A stretch of DNA of 20,694 bases from a virus. The notes below the pieces were generated by a model, which saw only the letters and a program-made list of their open reading frames with translations, ran no database searches and was not told the DNA's origin. Shown piece after piece: positions 1 through 7,809 of the stretch. The stretch spans positions 1 to 20,694 of the IMG/VR virus record IMGVR_UViG_3300042549_005055; one strand, written 5' to 3'. Made by a program: the position numbers and the translations under genes. Numbering within the stretch: position 1 is the stretch's first letter; each line of letters starts with the position of its first letter.

Positions 1-1537
1 CATAAGCTACTCCTGTTTTAGCAGGATCGTTTCCTTCAGTTTCAATTTGATCAATTCTAAATTTACGTTTAGCATCTTCAATTATCAATTCTCTATATTC
101 ATCATATTGATCTTCACTAAATTGGAATATATGATCATAAACCCAATCAGATGGAACAAGTTTATTTTGAATTAAATCAATAGCTAATGCTGTTTTTTCT
201 TTTAATAACGCTACTTTTTCTTGTTCATATATGATAGAAGGTGTAGTTAAAGATAATTCAAAATTAGTTAATGATTCTCCATCATACCCTTGAGCATATA
301 AATGAACTAATGCAATTTTTGTTAATTCTGATACTAATATCTTTTGTATTCTTTCTACTGTACGAGCAAATCTAATATCTTCAGCGGCTAATGTAGCTTT
401 ACCTGTTAAATCTTTTTCATATCCAAAATAAGCTTTTGGAACTTTTAAAGCAGCGAATAATTTATCTCTTAAGTATTGAACGTCTTCAATAGCTGCGTAA
501 TCTAAACCTTTAGTAGTTTCAATACGAGTTGTTGCGTCACCACCCCTTACAGGAATATAGAAATCCTCTAATATGTTTTGCATATTATATTTAAGGTTAT
601 ATTGACCCGTTTGAGGATCCATATAAGGTGTTTTTTTCATTTTGTTAATAGTACGTTGCATGTAATTCTCAACCTCATTAGGTGGAATATTACCAACATT
701 AACAAAGAATGTACGTTTTTCAGGTGCTCTAACAATACGATGTATTAACATCGCATCTTCCATTAAAGTTAATTGTTTAAAGATTTTACGACCTGGTTCT
801 ATATAAGATCTACCATAAGGTAAATAGTTAAAATCAGATAATAATCTAAAGTGAGCCATCTCAAAGTTATCAAACTCTATTTTATCATCTCTATTTACAG
901 ATATTTGAGACATCTGTTGGAATCCTAATGGTGAAGTTGAAGTTGAGAAAGTTGGATCGTATTTGAATTTTACTTCTTGTGGTTTTTGAGGATTACTTCC
1001 TTCTATTCTAAGAATTGAATAAGAAGAGAATGGTATTACATTATAAACCCCGAATTGTTCTGATATTTCTAATTTAAGATAAAAATCTCCATACTTACAC
1101 ATGTTACGAGTCCATGACCATAAGTTAAATTCGATATTTAATACATCATAAAATAAATTGTAAAGTATTTTTTGGATACTTTCATCAGAAGAACGTATTT
1201 GTAATACTTCTCCTAAGTCATTTCTTAAACAAGCTTCATCAGCTAATATATCTAATGTGGAAGCAATAATTGAATCTTGATCCATCATTTCATAATCAGC
1301 ATACAATTGGATTCTTTGTGTAGGATAAGTGGTATCAGTATTATAATTAAAATTTAAACCACCTGTTGTAGTATAGATTTTATTATATCTGTCAAATAAT
1401 GAATTTGTCTGTAATGTACCAAGTTGTTGGATACGGTCTGTATCCATTACTTTTAATTGATTACCACCAACGTTTCTTATAATAACGTCAGTAGAAAAAA
1501 TTCTCTTTAATCTACCAAATAATGAGGTATCTACCAT
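1..1537 (-). CDS. Portal protein, T4 gp20-like (3' end beyond the window)
   Basis: This is the portal (head-tail connector) subunit; twelve copies form the ring through which DNA is packaged and ejected. The frame is open from an ATG at 1535-1537 to the left edge, giving about 512 residues, close to the size of T4 gp20 (about 520), so only a short C-terminus is missing. The middle matches the gp20 family: a segment reading APEKRTFFVNVGNIPPNEVE, then YMQRTINKMKK, then ILEDFYIPVRGGDATTRIET, then IEDVQYLRDKLFAALKVPKAYFG. These correspond to the gp20 stretch in which the clip and stem region is followed by a conserved 'LEDYWLPR' and 'ALNVP' signature. It directly follows the terminase gene. The T4 tail sheath and tube genes, which lie between these two in T4, are absent here. 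The leader has no Shine-Dalgarno sequence. It lacks the (I/L)-x-E leader found on other genes of the window. Confidence 0.93.
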   Translation of the reverse strand, partial: MVDTSLFGRLKRIFSTDVIIRNVGGNQLKVMDTDRIQQLGTLQTNSLFDRYNKIYTTTGGLNFNYNTDTTYPTQRIQLYADYEMMDQDSIIASTLDILADEACLRNDLGEVLQIRSSDESIQKILYNLFYDVLNIEFNLWSWTRNMCKYGDFYLKLEISEQFGVYNVIPFSSYSILRIEGSNPQKPQEVKFKYDPTFSTSTSPLGFQQMSQISVNRDDKIEFDNFEMAHFRLLSDFNYLPYGRSYIEPGRKIFKQLTLMEDAMLIHRIVRAPEKRTFFVNVGNIPPNEVENYMQRTINKMKKTPYMDPQTGQYNLKYNMQNILEDFYIPVRGGDATTRIETTKGLDYAAIEDVQYLRDKLFAALKVPKAYFGYEKDLTGKATLAAEDIRFARTVERIQKILVSELTKIALVHLYAQGYDGESLTNFELSLTTPSIIYEQEKVALLKEKTALAIDLIQNKLVPSDWVYDHIFQFSEDQYDEYRELIIEDAKRKFRIDQIETEGNDPAKTGVAY

Positions 1538-1555
1538 AATGTAAATTGTATTTTA

Positions 1556-1568
1556 TATAAATATTAAA
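1556..1568. promoter_or_regulatory. TATAAATATTAAA junction motif, copy 1
   Basis: The plus strand reads TATAAATATTAAA, directly abutting the terminase stop codon and about 20 bases ahead of the portal start. TATAAATA is the T4 late-promoter core, but here it reads on the strand opposite to the genes. The same 13-mer recurs at 4300-4312 and 5864-5876. Its role (promoter, transcript leader element or other) is unknown. Confidence 0.4.
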
Positions 1569-3164
1569 TTATCTGATCAACCATGATATATCTTCGGTCC
1601 CTCCGCGCCCGTCATCCATTTGATATGGATTTTGAGCAAATGAGTTCGCTGAATATGCTCCCGGTGCCATTTGATTAACTACTCCAAAGTTTCCTAAAGT
1701 AGCTCTTGTTAATTCGATTCCTTGTTGTCTATTTCTTAAAGCAGTATCTCGTAAAAATAATGCTATTGCAAATGCCATCACTAAATCGTCATTATAACCT
1801 GATTGTGATTGAGCTTTACCGTTTTTCCAAACAAATACTCTCAATTCATCCATTAACCTTTTAGATTGAATTATAACTGATTTTTCATGTATGTAAGATA
1901 CTAATTTTGATACACATAATGGTCTAGTTTTCATGGAAGTTGTAAACCCAGGTACCATACCTTGACCATTTTCCATTCTAGCCATTTGAGACTCACTAGC
2001 CCCTAATGTAGTATCTGCTTTTGATGAGTAATATAAATTTCTATATCCTCTTTCTATTAATTGTTCAATAACACTCCAACCAATATTAGCATTTTCTACT
2101 ACTAATAAAGCATCATTATATTCAGTTGATATTGAAAATAAAATATTTGCAAAATCTTTAGTTGGTATTTGTGCTTTATATTCAGCTACTTGTTTAGCAG
2201 CTTCTACATCTAAAATATGAAAAGTAGAGTAGTCAGTTCCGTCACCTCTAGCAACGTCGGCTACTACCATATATGATTTAGTGTAATCTGGTGTTTCCCA
2301 TATCCATAAAGATCCGTCTACTCCTCTTCTTTCCATTGGATCTGAAGTAAATGAGTCTTCATAAAAATTAAGCATGTCAGGTTCAATAACAGTATCCCCT
2401 GATGTACTAAAATCACAATCACATTCTTGAGCAGCGTGTCTTATACCTAATATTTCATCTTGAGCATCTCTCCATACTTGGTCTCGTTCAGGGTGAACAG
2501 TCCATGGTAAAGATAGTGGGACAAATTTATTTTCTCTAGATTGCGCTTTAGTAAATGACTTATGGAACCAGTTACCTGTACCATAAGGTGTAGATAGGGC
2601 TAAACATTGACCCCCAGTAGCTAAGGTTTGTTGAGCAGAAGCAAAAATCTCATCAATACCTTCAATAAAAGCTGCCTCATCAATAATAAGGAATGAAACA
2701 GCTTCTGATCGACCTGCATCCGCTGTTGCTCCTACTGCTTTAATTTGTGATCCGTTAGCTAAACGTAGTGATAATTTGTTATGTTCCGCCGTTTTAATCT
2801 GCATCCATTTTGGAAGCGCGTCATATGCGAACCTAACCTTGGTAACCATGTTTTTCGCTGTTTCTTGTTTAGTAGCGATACATAGAACATTTTTATCTTT
2901 CTGAAATAACATTAACCATAAAGAATAAGCTGAGGCTAATGTTGAAATACCTAACTGTCTAGATTTATTAATAATCGTGTATTCATTCTTTTGAAGTTGT
3001 ATTAATACTTTTTCTTGGAACGGATAAAGATTAAACTGGATCCTACCCTTTTGAGGGTGTTGGATCCAGTAATATTTTTTCATCCAGTAAACTGGATCTT
3101 GAGCACATCTAAGCCACTCTTGTTTGATAATCTCCTTTAACGGGAGTTGAGTATTTTCAGACAT
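1569..3164 (-). CDS. Terminase large subunit, T4 gp17-like
   Basis: This is the DNA-packaging motor: an N-terminal ATPase that pumps DNA through the portal and a C-terminal RNase H-like nuclease that cuts the concatemer. At 531 residues it is shorter than T4 gp17 (610) but has all key motifs. Walker A is SRQLGIST at residues 68-75 (gp17 type SRQLGKTT, with Ile in place of the last Lys). Walker B is FLIIDEA at 158-164, and the coupling motif LALSTP is at 188-193. Nuclease acidic residues are Asp303 (VADVARGDGTD), Glu357 (LVVENAN) and Asp459/Asp460 (GYNDDLVMA). The conventional lysine is the Walker A residue that is not obvious; as in other large terminases, the basic residue Arg69 may serve. 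The gene starts at an ATG preceded by AAGTT without a Shine-Dalgarno site, 20 bases after the upstream gene. Confidence 0.96.
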   Translation of the reverse strand: MSENTQLPLKEIIKQEWLRCAQDPVYWMKKYYWIQHPQKGRIQFNLYPFQEKVLIQLQKNEYTIINKSRQLGISTLASAYSLWLMLFQKDKNVLCIATKQETAKNMVTKVRFAYDALPKWMQIKTAEHNKLSLRLANGSQIKAVGATADAGRSEAVSFLIIDEAAFIEGIDEIFASAQQTLATGGQCLALSTPYGTGNWFHKSFTKAQSRENKFVPLSLPWTVHPERDQVWRDAQDEILGIRHAAQECDCDFSTSGDTVIEPDMLNFYEDSFTSDPMERRGVDGSLWIWETPDYTKSYMVVADVARGDGTDYSTFHILDVEAAKQVAEYKAQIPTKDFANILFSISTEYNDALLVVENANIGWSVIEQLIERGYRNLYYSSKADTTLGASESQMARMENGQGMVPGFTTSMKTRPLCVSKLVSYIHEKSVIIQSKRLMDELRVFVWKNGKAQSQSGYNDDLVMAFAIALFLRDTALRNRQQGIELTRATLGNFGVVNQMAPGAYSANSFAQNPYQMDDGRGGTEDISWLIR

Positions 3165-3184
3165 AACTTATTTTTTGGTTTTTA

Positions 3185-4273
3185 TTATAGGTCTTCTCCA
3201 CCCATTAAGTCAGCAGCAGACATTTGTCTTGGAGTTGTTTTTTTCTCTAATGCTTTTTTCTCAGCTGTTAAATCTTTTAATTGAGCTACAATACCTGCTT
3301 CTTCTGGAGTACCTTTAGCTGCTTGATATGCTTTAGCTAATGATTTCATTTCTTGAGATACTTGAGCTAATTTTTCTACTGCGGTACCTAATCTTTTGTT
3401 ACCTTTAGCAGCTTTTAAAGCTTGTTTTTCCATATCTATTTCTTCATCATCCATACCTGCAAATACATCAGCAGGAGCTAAATCTTTTAATTTAGTTGAA
3501 GTAGATTTTGGTTTTGGGTTTGTAATTTTTAATTTTGGAGAAGCATCTGCTTTATCTGGATTAGCTGGTCTACCTGTTCTAACAGCTGAAGGTGATGAAC
3601 CTGCTTGTACAAATGCTGCTAAATCTTTTTCTAATACGTCTCTTGATTTTGGATTGTTGAATGTAGCCATATCTTTACCAGTTGATTTAGCTAATTCTTT
3701 ATAATCAATTTCACCTGTTTTTTCTAAAGTATCTAAGGTGTTATATAATGTAGTACCTGGTTTGTATTTTTCTTTTGCTGCTGCAATAGCGGCTTTAGCT
3801 TCTGGTGAATCGTCTGCTACTTTATAGAAAGAGGCCATTTCTTCTAATGTACCTTCATCTAATGCGTCTTCTTCAGCTACACCGTCAGATCCAACTTCAT
3901 CAGCTCTAGTCATTTTAACTTCACTTATAGTGTCAGGGAAAATAGTGTTAAAATCTGGTTCAGAAATAGTAGTAGTTAAACTATCATCACCATATAATAC
4001 TTCAGTATCAGTTCCAAATTGAGATGCTATTTGTTGAATAGCTTTTACTGCTCCTGCTCCTTCACCATCTAAAGTAGCCATTCCAGCTTTATTAACTCTA
4101 GCACCAATAGTATCACGATTCCCTCCTTGGATTTGGAAGACATAACCTCCAGGTCCTTTTAATACTTTCCAAGATGAAAGATATGATAGGTCTTCGTTTA
4201 TAGTATTTTCTTCAACTGATACACTCTCAGCTAGTAATTGGTTTCTAAATTTTAATAAATCAAATGAATTCAT
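3185..4273 (-). CDS. Unknown leader-bearing protein with coiled-coil C-terminus
   Basis: I do not recognise the family. The 362 residues fall into parts: an N-terminal leader (MNSFDLLKFRNQLLAE, then Ser) of the type shared by many proteins here; a small, probably globular segment around residues 30-110 rich in Gly and Ile; an acidic patch near 120-145; a helical segment at about 145-225; a Pro/Lys/Ser-rich linker near 225-265; and a Lys/Glu/Ala-rich helix from about 275 to 345 that looks like a coiled coil. LAE followed by Ser at 14-17, and INE followed by Asp at 25-28, fit the (I/L)-x-E cleavage rule of T4-type prohead proteases. Position just ahead of terminase and portal fits a head component, packaged or scaffold-like, but this is inference. 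Confidence 0.75.
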   Translation of the reverse strand: MNSFDLLKFRNQLLAESVSVEENTINEDLSYLSSWKVLKGPGGYVFQIQGGNRDTIGARVNKAGMATLDGEGAGAVKAIQQIASQFGTDTEVLYGDDSLTTTISEPDFNTIFPDTISEVKMTRADEVGSDGVAEEDALDEGTLEEMASFYKVADDSPEAKAAIAAAKEKYKPGTTLYNTLDTLEKTGEIDYKELAKSTGKDMATFNNPKSRDVLEKDLAAFVQAGSSPSAVRTGRPANPDKADASPKLKITNPKPKSTSTKLKDLAPADVFAGMDDEEIDMEKQALKAAKGNKRLGTAVEKLAQVSQEMKSLAKAYQAAKGTPEEAGIVAQLKDLTAEKKALEKKTTPRQMSAADLMGGEDL

Positions 4274-4299
4274 TTTATATAAGTTTAATTAGGTTTTAA

Positions 4300-4312
4300 T
4301 ATAAATATTAAA
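4300..4312. promoter_or_regulatory. TATAAATATTAAA junction motif, copy 2
   Basis: Identical 13-mer on the plus strand to the one at 1556-1568. It contains the stop codon of the upstream kinase gene and lies about 30 bases ahead of the start at 4273. It reads TTTAATATTTATA in the direction of the genes. Confidence 0.4.
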
Positions 4313-4838
4313 GAGAAATTACTTCCATAATTTGTTTAATTCTTTCCTCTGTTGTACCTGATATCATATTAAATCTTTTAATTCTATGATTATATAATTG
4401 ACAAAATCCTTTAATAGTAGTATCAATTTTATCTCTATACTCTGCATTAGTTTCTCTAACACCATTGTTTTCTATCTCTACTCCATCAGGAGACACATAA
4501 AAAATATAATCATATTCGTTAATAAAATTACGAGAATATTCTTCAAATGAGATTTTATCAGTTGGATGTATAGATTCAGCACATTGAGTAAAAGCCATTA
4601 CATCTATAATTGTTCTATCTGTAATTAAATTTTCATGCATTAATTCAGATACACGTTCAGCTAAAAATATAGTTTGACCTTTTAATGTTGAATCTGTATT
4701 TAATGGAATACCTAAATCTCTTAAATACTTGCTACGTTCAGTAGCAAAATGATAATCTTTAAATTGTGGTAATTCTGCTAAAGCATTAACTAATGTAGTT
4801 TTACCTACACTTACAGTACCTACTAATCCTATTTTCAT
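4308..4838 (-). CDS. AAA_28 / NadR-like P-loop kinase
   Basis: A 176-residue P-loop NTPase of the AAA_28 (NadR-kinase-like) type. Walker A is GTVSVGKTT at residues 7-15. A strand ending in Asp (LITDRTIID, 71-79) matches the Walker B/substrate Asp region. A basic segment further on (GVRETNAEYRDKID, near 125-138) looks like the lid that closes over ATP. Relatives phosphorylate nucleosides or the ribosyl group of nicotinamide riboside; the exact substrate cannot be read from the sequence. It lies just after a terminator-like hairpin (4873-4889), so it may start its own transcript. Start at ATG with the leader AAAGTTAT. No packaging-type leader is present, so it probably acts in the infected cell's cytoplasm on nucleotide or NAD metabolism. 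Confidence 0.8.
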   Translation of the reverse strand: MKIGLVGTVSVGKTTLVNALAELPQFKDYHFATERSKYLRDLGIPLNTDSTLKGQTIFLAERVSELMHENLITDRTIIDVMAFTQCAESIHPTDKISFEEYSRNFINEYDYIFYVSPDGVEIENNGVRETNAEYRDKIDTTIKGFCQLYNHRIKRFNMISGTTEERIKQIMEVISL

Positions 4839-4872
4839 ATAACTTTAATTTTATAATACATTAATATAATAA

Positions 4873-4889
4873 GGCTCCCTACGGGAGCC
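4873..4889 (-). terminator. Intrinsic-terminator-like hairpin
   Basis: Perfect 7-bp inverted repeat, GGCTCCC / GGGAGCC, with a 3-base loop, 11 bases past the stop of the gene at 4901-5143. On the minus strand the stem is followed by TTATTATATT, a broken U-tract. It is one of the few GC-rich spots in the window, which favours a real structure. It would end the transcript coming from the enzyme block. Confidence 0.7.
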
Positions 4890-4900
4890 AAACTTATTTA

Positions 4901-5143
4901 TTAGAATCTTGATTTTACTTGTGGATTTTTATCTGGTGGAACTCCGTTTCTATCTCTTCGAGCCTCTACCCATTCATCTTTTGTGTACTGAAAACCATAT
5001 AAGTAGTATTCAGGTTTTTGTTTTGCTTCTTTAGCCGGTTTAAGGGCAGGACCATCCCAGTTATGTAACTTACCGTCAAAGTAGGTAATTGTAGTACCTT
5101 CAGGTGTAGTTAGAGTTCTTGTCTTATAATCTTGATTGGACAT
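4901..5143 (-). CDS. Small unknown protein, 80 aa
   Basis: The protein is short, hydrophilic and rich in aromatic residues. It contains a pattern of the kind ITYFDGKLHNWDGPAL followed by EYYLYGFQYTKDEW, resembling short repeat units seen in some phage and bacterial proteins (text of the form 'G-x-LHxxDGPA...YxxGxxxxxxEW'). Function of those is not known to me. The start is preceded by AATGTT without a Shine-Dalgarno site. It ends just before a terminator hairpin, so it is the last gene of its transcription unit. The C-terminal 25 residues are charged and probably disordered. Confidence 0.65.
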   Translation of the reverse strand: MSNQDYKTRTLTTPEGTTITYFDGKLHNWDGPALKPAKEAKQKPEYYLYGFQYTKDEWVEARRDRNGVPPDKNPQVKSRF

Positions 5144-5147
5144 AACA

Positions 5148-5387
5148 TTATTTAATTTGGTTAAAATATTTTAAAAAGTCGGTAATAACTATTTGACTTT
5201 TTGGCTCTGACGCAGTAAATACTTCTTCAATTAATTGTTTAGTCGGTTTTTTAGATTCAGTTAATAGATTTTTAATTGGAGACAAAGCAGCTTCTGCTAA
5301 TACTAATTCGTCTGGTGTACCGTAATCCTCAATATCATTAAGGTATAACGTTAAAACTTCTTGTAATTTATTTTGAGAAATATTCAT
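5148..5387 (-). CDS. Small unknown helical protein, 79 aa
   Basis: No recognisable family. It is predicted by eye to be mostly helical. The N-terminus (MNISQNKLQE, then Val) is weakly like the leaders found elsewhere in this window, with LQE as a possible cut site, but it is less basic and I do not count it among the clear cases. It overlaps the end of the upstream DUF6884-like gene by 20 bases and is followed 4 bases later by the 80-aa gene, so all three are very likely co-transcribed and translationally linked. Confidence 0.6.
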   Translation of the reverse strand: MNISQNKLQEVLTLYLNDIEDYGTPDELVLAEAALSPIKNLLTESKKPTKQLIEEVFTASEPKSQIVITDFLKYFNQIK

Positions 5388-5850
5388 ATACTAATTTTTT
5401 AATATGTTTAGCTACTTCATGTAACTTTTTAATCTGACTGTTTAACCATTGTAATCTTTCTCCCATACGTCTGCCTTCCATTGGTTTTTCAATATTACCT
5501 TCAGGAATGTATTTTAATAGAGGTTTCATATACTCACTACCAGTTAAAAATATGAATTTATCTTTTTCAAGATTAATACCTGATGCTTTCATTTGAGAAA
5601 TTACCTTTTCACCCCAAGCATCTTTTTCATCTTTAGGCATTTCTTTTAAGGTTTTATCGTACGGAGCTAGTACCTTGTTTAGAGGTACTAGAAAATGTTT
5701 AGCTGATAAGATATACATTTTATCCGGTTTTAAAGACTTACCATACTCTAATGTCTTTTTAAACATAGGAGATGCTGAGTATAAATCTTGTGCCTGTGAT
5801 GGTTTATCTAATTTAGATTTTGTGCAGCTTAAAATTACAATTGAAGACAT
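5368..5850 (-). CDS. DUF6884-like protein
   Basis: A 160-residue protein with the pattern I associate with DUF6884: an N-terminal strand leading into SCTKSK (8-13), then LYSASPMFKKTLEYG (23-37), ILSAKHFLV (47-55), PYDKTL (63-68), and near the C-terminus a Gly-Arg-rich stretch GRRMGERLQWLN (about 126-137). The Cys-x-x-(S)-K, SAKH and PYD motifs probably line an active or binding site. The family is common in phages and actinobacteria, but its biochemical function is not firmly known to me. It has no packaging leader. Start at ATG 24 bases after the upstream gene, just after a TATAAATATTAAA motif. Confidence 0.75.
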   Translation of the reverse strand: MSSIVILSCTKSKLDKPSQAQDLYSASPMFKKTLEYGKSLKPDKMYILSAKHFLVPLNKVLAPYDKTLKEMPKDEKDAWGEKVISQMKASGINLEKDKFIFLTGSEYMKPLLKYIPEGNIEKPMEGRRMGERLQWLNSQIKKLHEVAKHIKKLVYEYFSK

Positions 5851-5863
5851 TTATGGTTTTAAT

Positions 5864-5876
5864 TATAAATATTAAA
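5864..5876. promoter_or_regulatory. TATAAATATTAAA junction motif, copy 3
   Basis: Third identical 13-mer on the plus strand, again containing the stop codon of the upstream gene and lying 14 bases ahead of the start at 5850. Confidence 0.4.
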
Positions 5877-6606
5877 ACTCTAACCATTTAACAAGTTCTT
5901 TTTCCTCATTTATTGGGCTCCAAGTATAATGTGCTAATTTTTGTTTAAAATGACCACTTTCAGATTTATATTCATCATATTTAGGTTGTATTTTTTTAAC
6001 AATTCCAAAATATTTTTTCCAATCAATTTTTTGTAAATCTTGAAAATGTTTAAATTGTTTACCTACTCTAGCATCATAAGCATACTTTGATTTATGAGAC
6101 AAAATATATGAAGGGTGTGATAATCTTAATTCATAACCTTTATAATCAATAACAACTAATTCTCTATTAGGTAAATAAACTGAATTAAAGAAATCAATAA
6201 TGTATTCCTTGTCCCAATGTTCATCTCCTGAAGGTGCTGGTAAGGGATCTTTATTAGGTTTATATAATTGAATAATATCTTTAGTTAAGAAATGTTGTAC
6301 AGATTTTGGTGTTTGTCTTTGTTCTACTAAATCATCCTCATGAGGAATCATTTCAACATTATAATCATTTCTTCTCATAACAAAACTTAACTCATAGAAA
6401 TCTTTAATCACAGATAATTCATGTTCTGTTAAGGCTTCTCTTAAACTAAAATCAATGTCAGGTTTACGATTTTCAAAATCATAATCCATTATATCTAATA
6501 TATGTAAAGCTAAACTTCCTCCTAATACTAGTTTATCAGACATAGTCATTAGAGGTAAAATTATACTTTCGTATTTTTCTGGTAAGTGATTTACTTTTAA
6601 ATCCAT
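5872..6606 (-). CDS. Nucleotidyltransferase-fold protein (pol beta superfamily, AbiEii-like)
   Basis: The 244-residue protein shows the signature of the DNA polymerase beta-type nucleotidyltransferase fold: GGS at residues 29-31 on a helix start, followed about 20 residues later by Asp50-Ile-Asp52, the two metal-binding aspartates. A candidate third acidic strand is VVIDYKGYELRL (151-162). After it, HPSYILSHKSKYAYDAR (164-180) resembles the 'K...A...R' helix of AbiEii/MenA-type enzymes. Such enzymes move nucleotides onto RNA, protein or small molecules; the AbiEii group are toxins that modify tRNA. The real substrate is unknown. It starts 2 bases after the stop of the VWA protein gene with the leader TTAGTT, so it is likely co-expressed with it. 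Confidence 0.7.
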   Translation of the reverse strand: MDLKVNHLPEKYESIILPLMTMSDKLVLGGSLALHILDIMDYDFENRKPDIDFSLREALTEHELSVIKDFYELSFVMRRNDYNVEMIPHEDDLVEQRQTPKSVQHFLTKDIIQLYKPNKDPLPAPSGDEHWDKEYIIDFFNSVYLPNRELVVIDYKGYELRLSHPSYILSHKSKYAYDARVGKQFKHFQDLQKIDWKKYFGIVKKIQPKYDEYKSESGHFKQKLAHYTWSPINEEKELVKWLEF

Positions 6607-6608
6607 AA

Positions 6609-7784
6609 CTAATTAATTTTTATTTTTGTTCCTGGTAAATCTTCATTTATGCTTGATCTTGAACTATGAACCCACAATATTGGTTTTCTTACTTGTGTTT
6701 TAGGAGCACTACATTCACCATCAGTTAAATAAATTAAATTATTAAACTCATTTCTATGTTCAAATAGATAATCAAATACTGGATCAAAACTAGTACCACC
6801 TCTACCTTTAACTGATATATCTTCTAATTTACCATTATATTCATATATTCTTTGAATAATAGAGTCACATTCTATTACAGTTACTTCAGTACCTGTCTTA
6901 TGCATGTGGTAGATTTCATTGAAAAATTCTAATACTTCAGCATCTGAAACTGAACCTGATGTATCAATAGCGACTAATGTACGTTTATTTTGTTTTATTT
7001 TTAAAGCAGGATTACCATAAAAACGTTTATTTGGTTTACGTCTTGTTTTTTTAGTAAATACTTTAGGTGATACAGATGCAAATCTTCTTAAGTAAGACTT
7101 CCAATCTAATACTGGCTCTTTAATTTCAAATAAACCATTAATGTAGCTTTCTAATTCAGATGGAACTAAACCTCTACCTTTTTTCTGCATTTCAGAGGCA
7201 ATCTCTTTTAATTGATGGTCAACTTGTTTTTGAATTAATTTACGTTCAGCCTCACTCATACCCTCCATTGCTTCCCATAAATCATGCCAATCCATTTCTA
7301 TACCATTAACAAATTGAGCTATATCTCCATCAGGATTATCATCCATTTCTTTCTGAATGGCATCATAATAGTATTTAGTACCTTGTTTAGGTAGTAATTT
7401 AAGATCTTTAAACATACCCTGATCATATTCTAAACCATCCCAACTATCACCTTTATATTCAGATTCAATAAATTGGTTGATTTCTAAGTCAGCAGCAATG
7501 TTTGATAACTTTTTATTATCAAAACGTTCAAAATTTTCTAAATGGAAGAATACAATGTGAAGTAACTCATGTTTTAATACTGCTAATCTAGTTTTCTCAT
7601 CTAAGCCTAACCAAAATTCAGGATTAATACAAAGTTTAATATTAATTTTATCAGGAGTGACACACGCAGTTTGAATGTCAGTTCTTAACTCCTTATTTAG
7701 AGCTATTAAAAATAAACCATAAAATGGTTCTTTTAACATAAGCAATTTGGATTGCTTTGCTACTTCTTGATACACATCTGTCAT
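6609..7784 (-). CDS. Metallopeptidase-like / VWA-domain protein (DUF2201 type)
   Basis: A 391-residue two-domain protein. The N-terminal part has a zincin motif HELLH (72-76) in the context LKHELLHIVFFH, followed by NIAADLEIN (95-103), the arrangement seen in DUF2201 putative metallopeptidases. The C-terminal part is a von Willebrand factor A-like domain with a complete MIDAS metal site: DTSGS (274-278), Thr331 in GRGGTSF, and Asp355 in LTDGE. In bacteria such VWA proteins work with MoxR-type AAA ATPases as remodelling chaperones for enzyme complexes. A MoxR ATPase is encoded two genes upstream (8924-10108), with one unknown gene between. The leader before ATG is AAAAAAGGTT, with no clear Shine-Dalgarno site. 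No packaging leader. Confidence 0.88.
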   Translation of the reverse strand: MTDVYQEVAKQSKLLMLKEPFYGLFLIALNKELRTDIQTACVTPDKINIKLCINPEFWLGLDEKTRLAVLKHELLHIVFFHLENFERFDNKKLSNIAADLEINQFIESEYKGDSWDGLEYDQGMFKDLKLLPKQGTKYYYDAIQKEMDDNPDGDIAQFVNGIEMDWHDLWEAMEGMSEAERKLIQKQVDHQLKEIASEMQKKGRGLVPSELESYINGLFEIKEPVLDWKSYLRRFASVSPKVFTKKTRRKPNKRFYGNPALKIKQNKRTLVAIDTSGSVSDAEVLEFFNEIYHMHKTGTEVTVIECDSIIQRIYEYNGKLEDISVKGRGGTSFDPVFDYLFEHRNEFNNLIYLTDGECSAPKTQVRKPILWVHSSRSSINEDLPGTKIKIN

Positions 7785-7809
7785 AACCTTTTTTATTTAA
7801 TATATGAAA

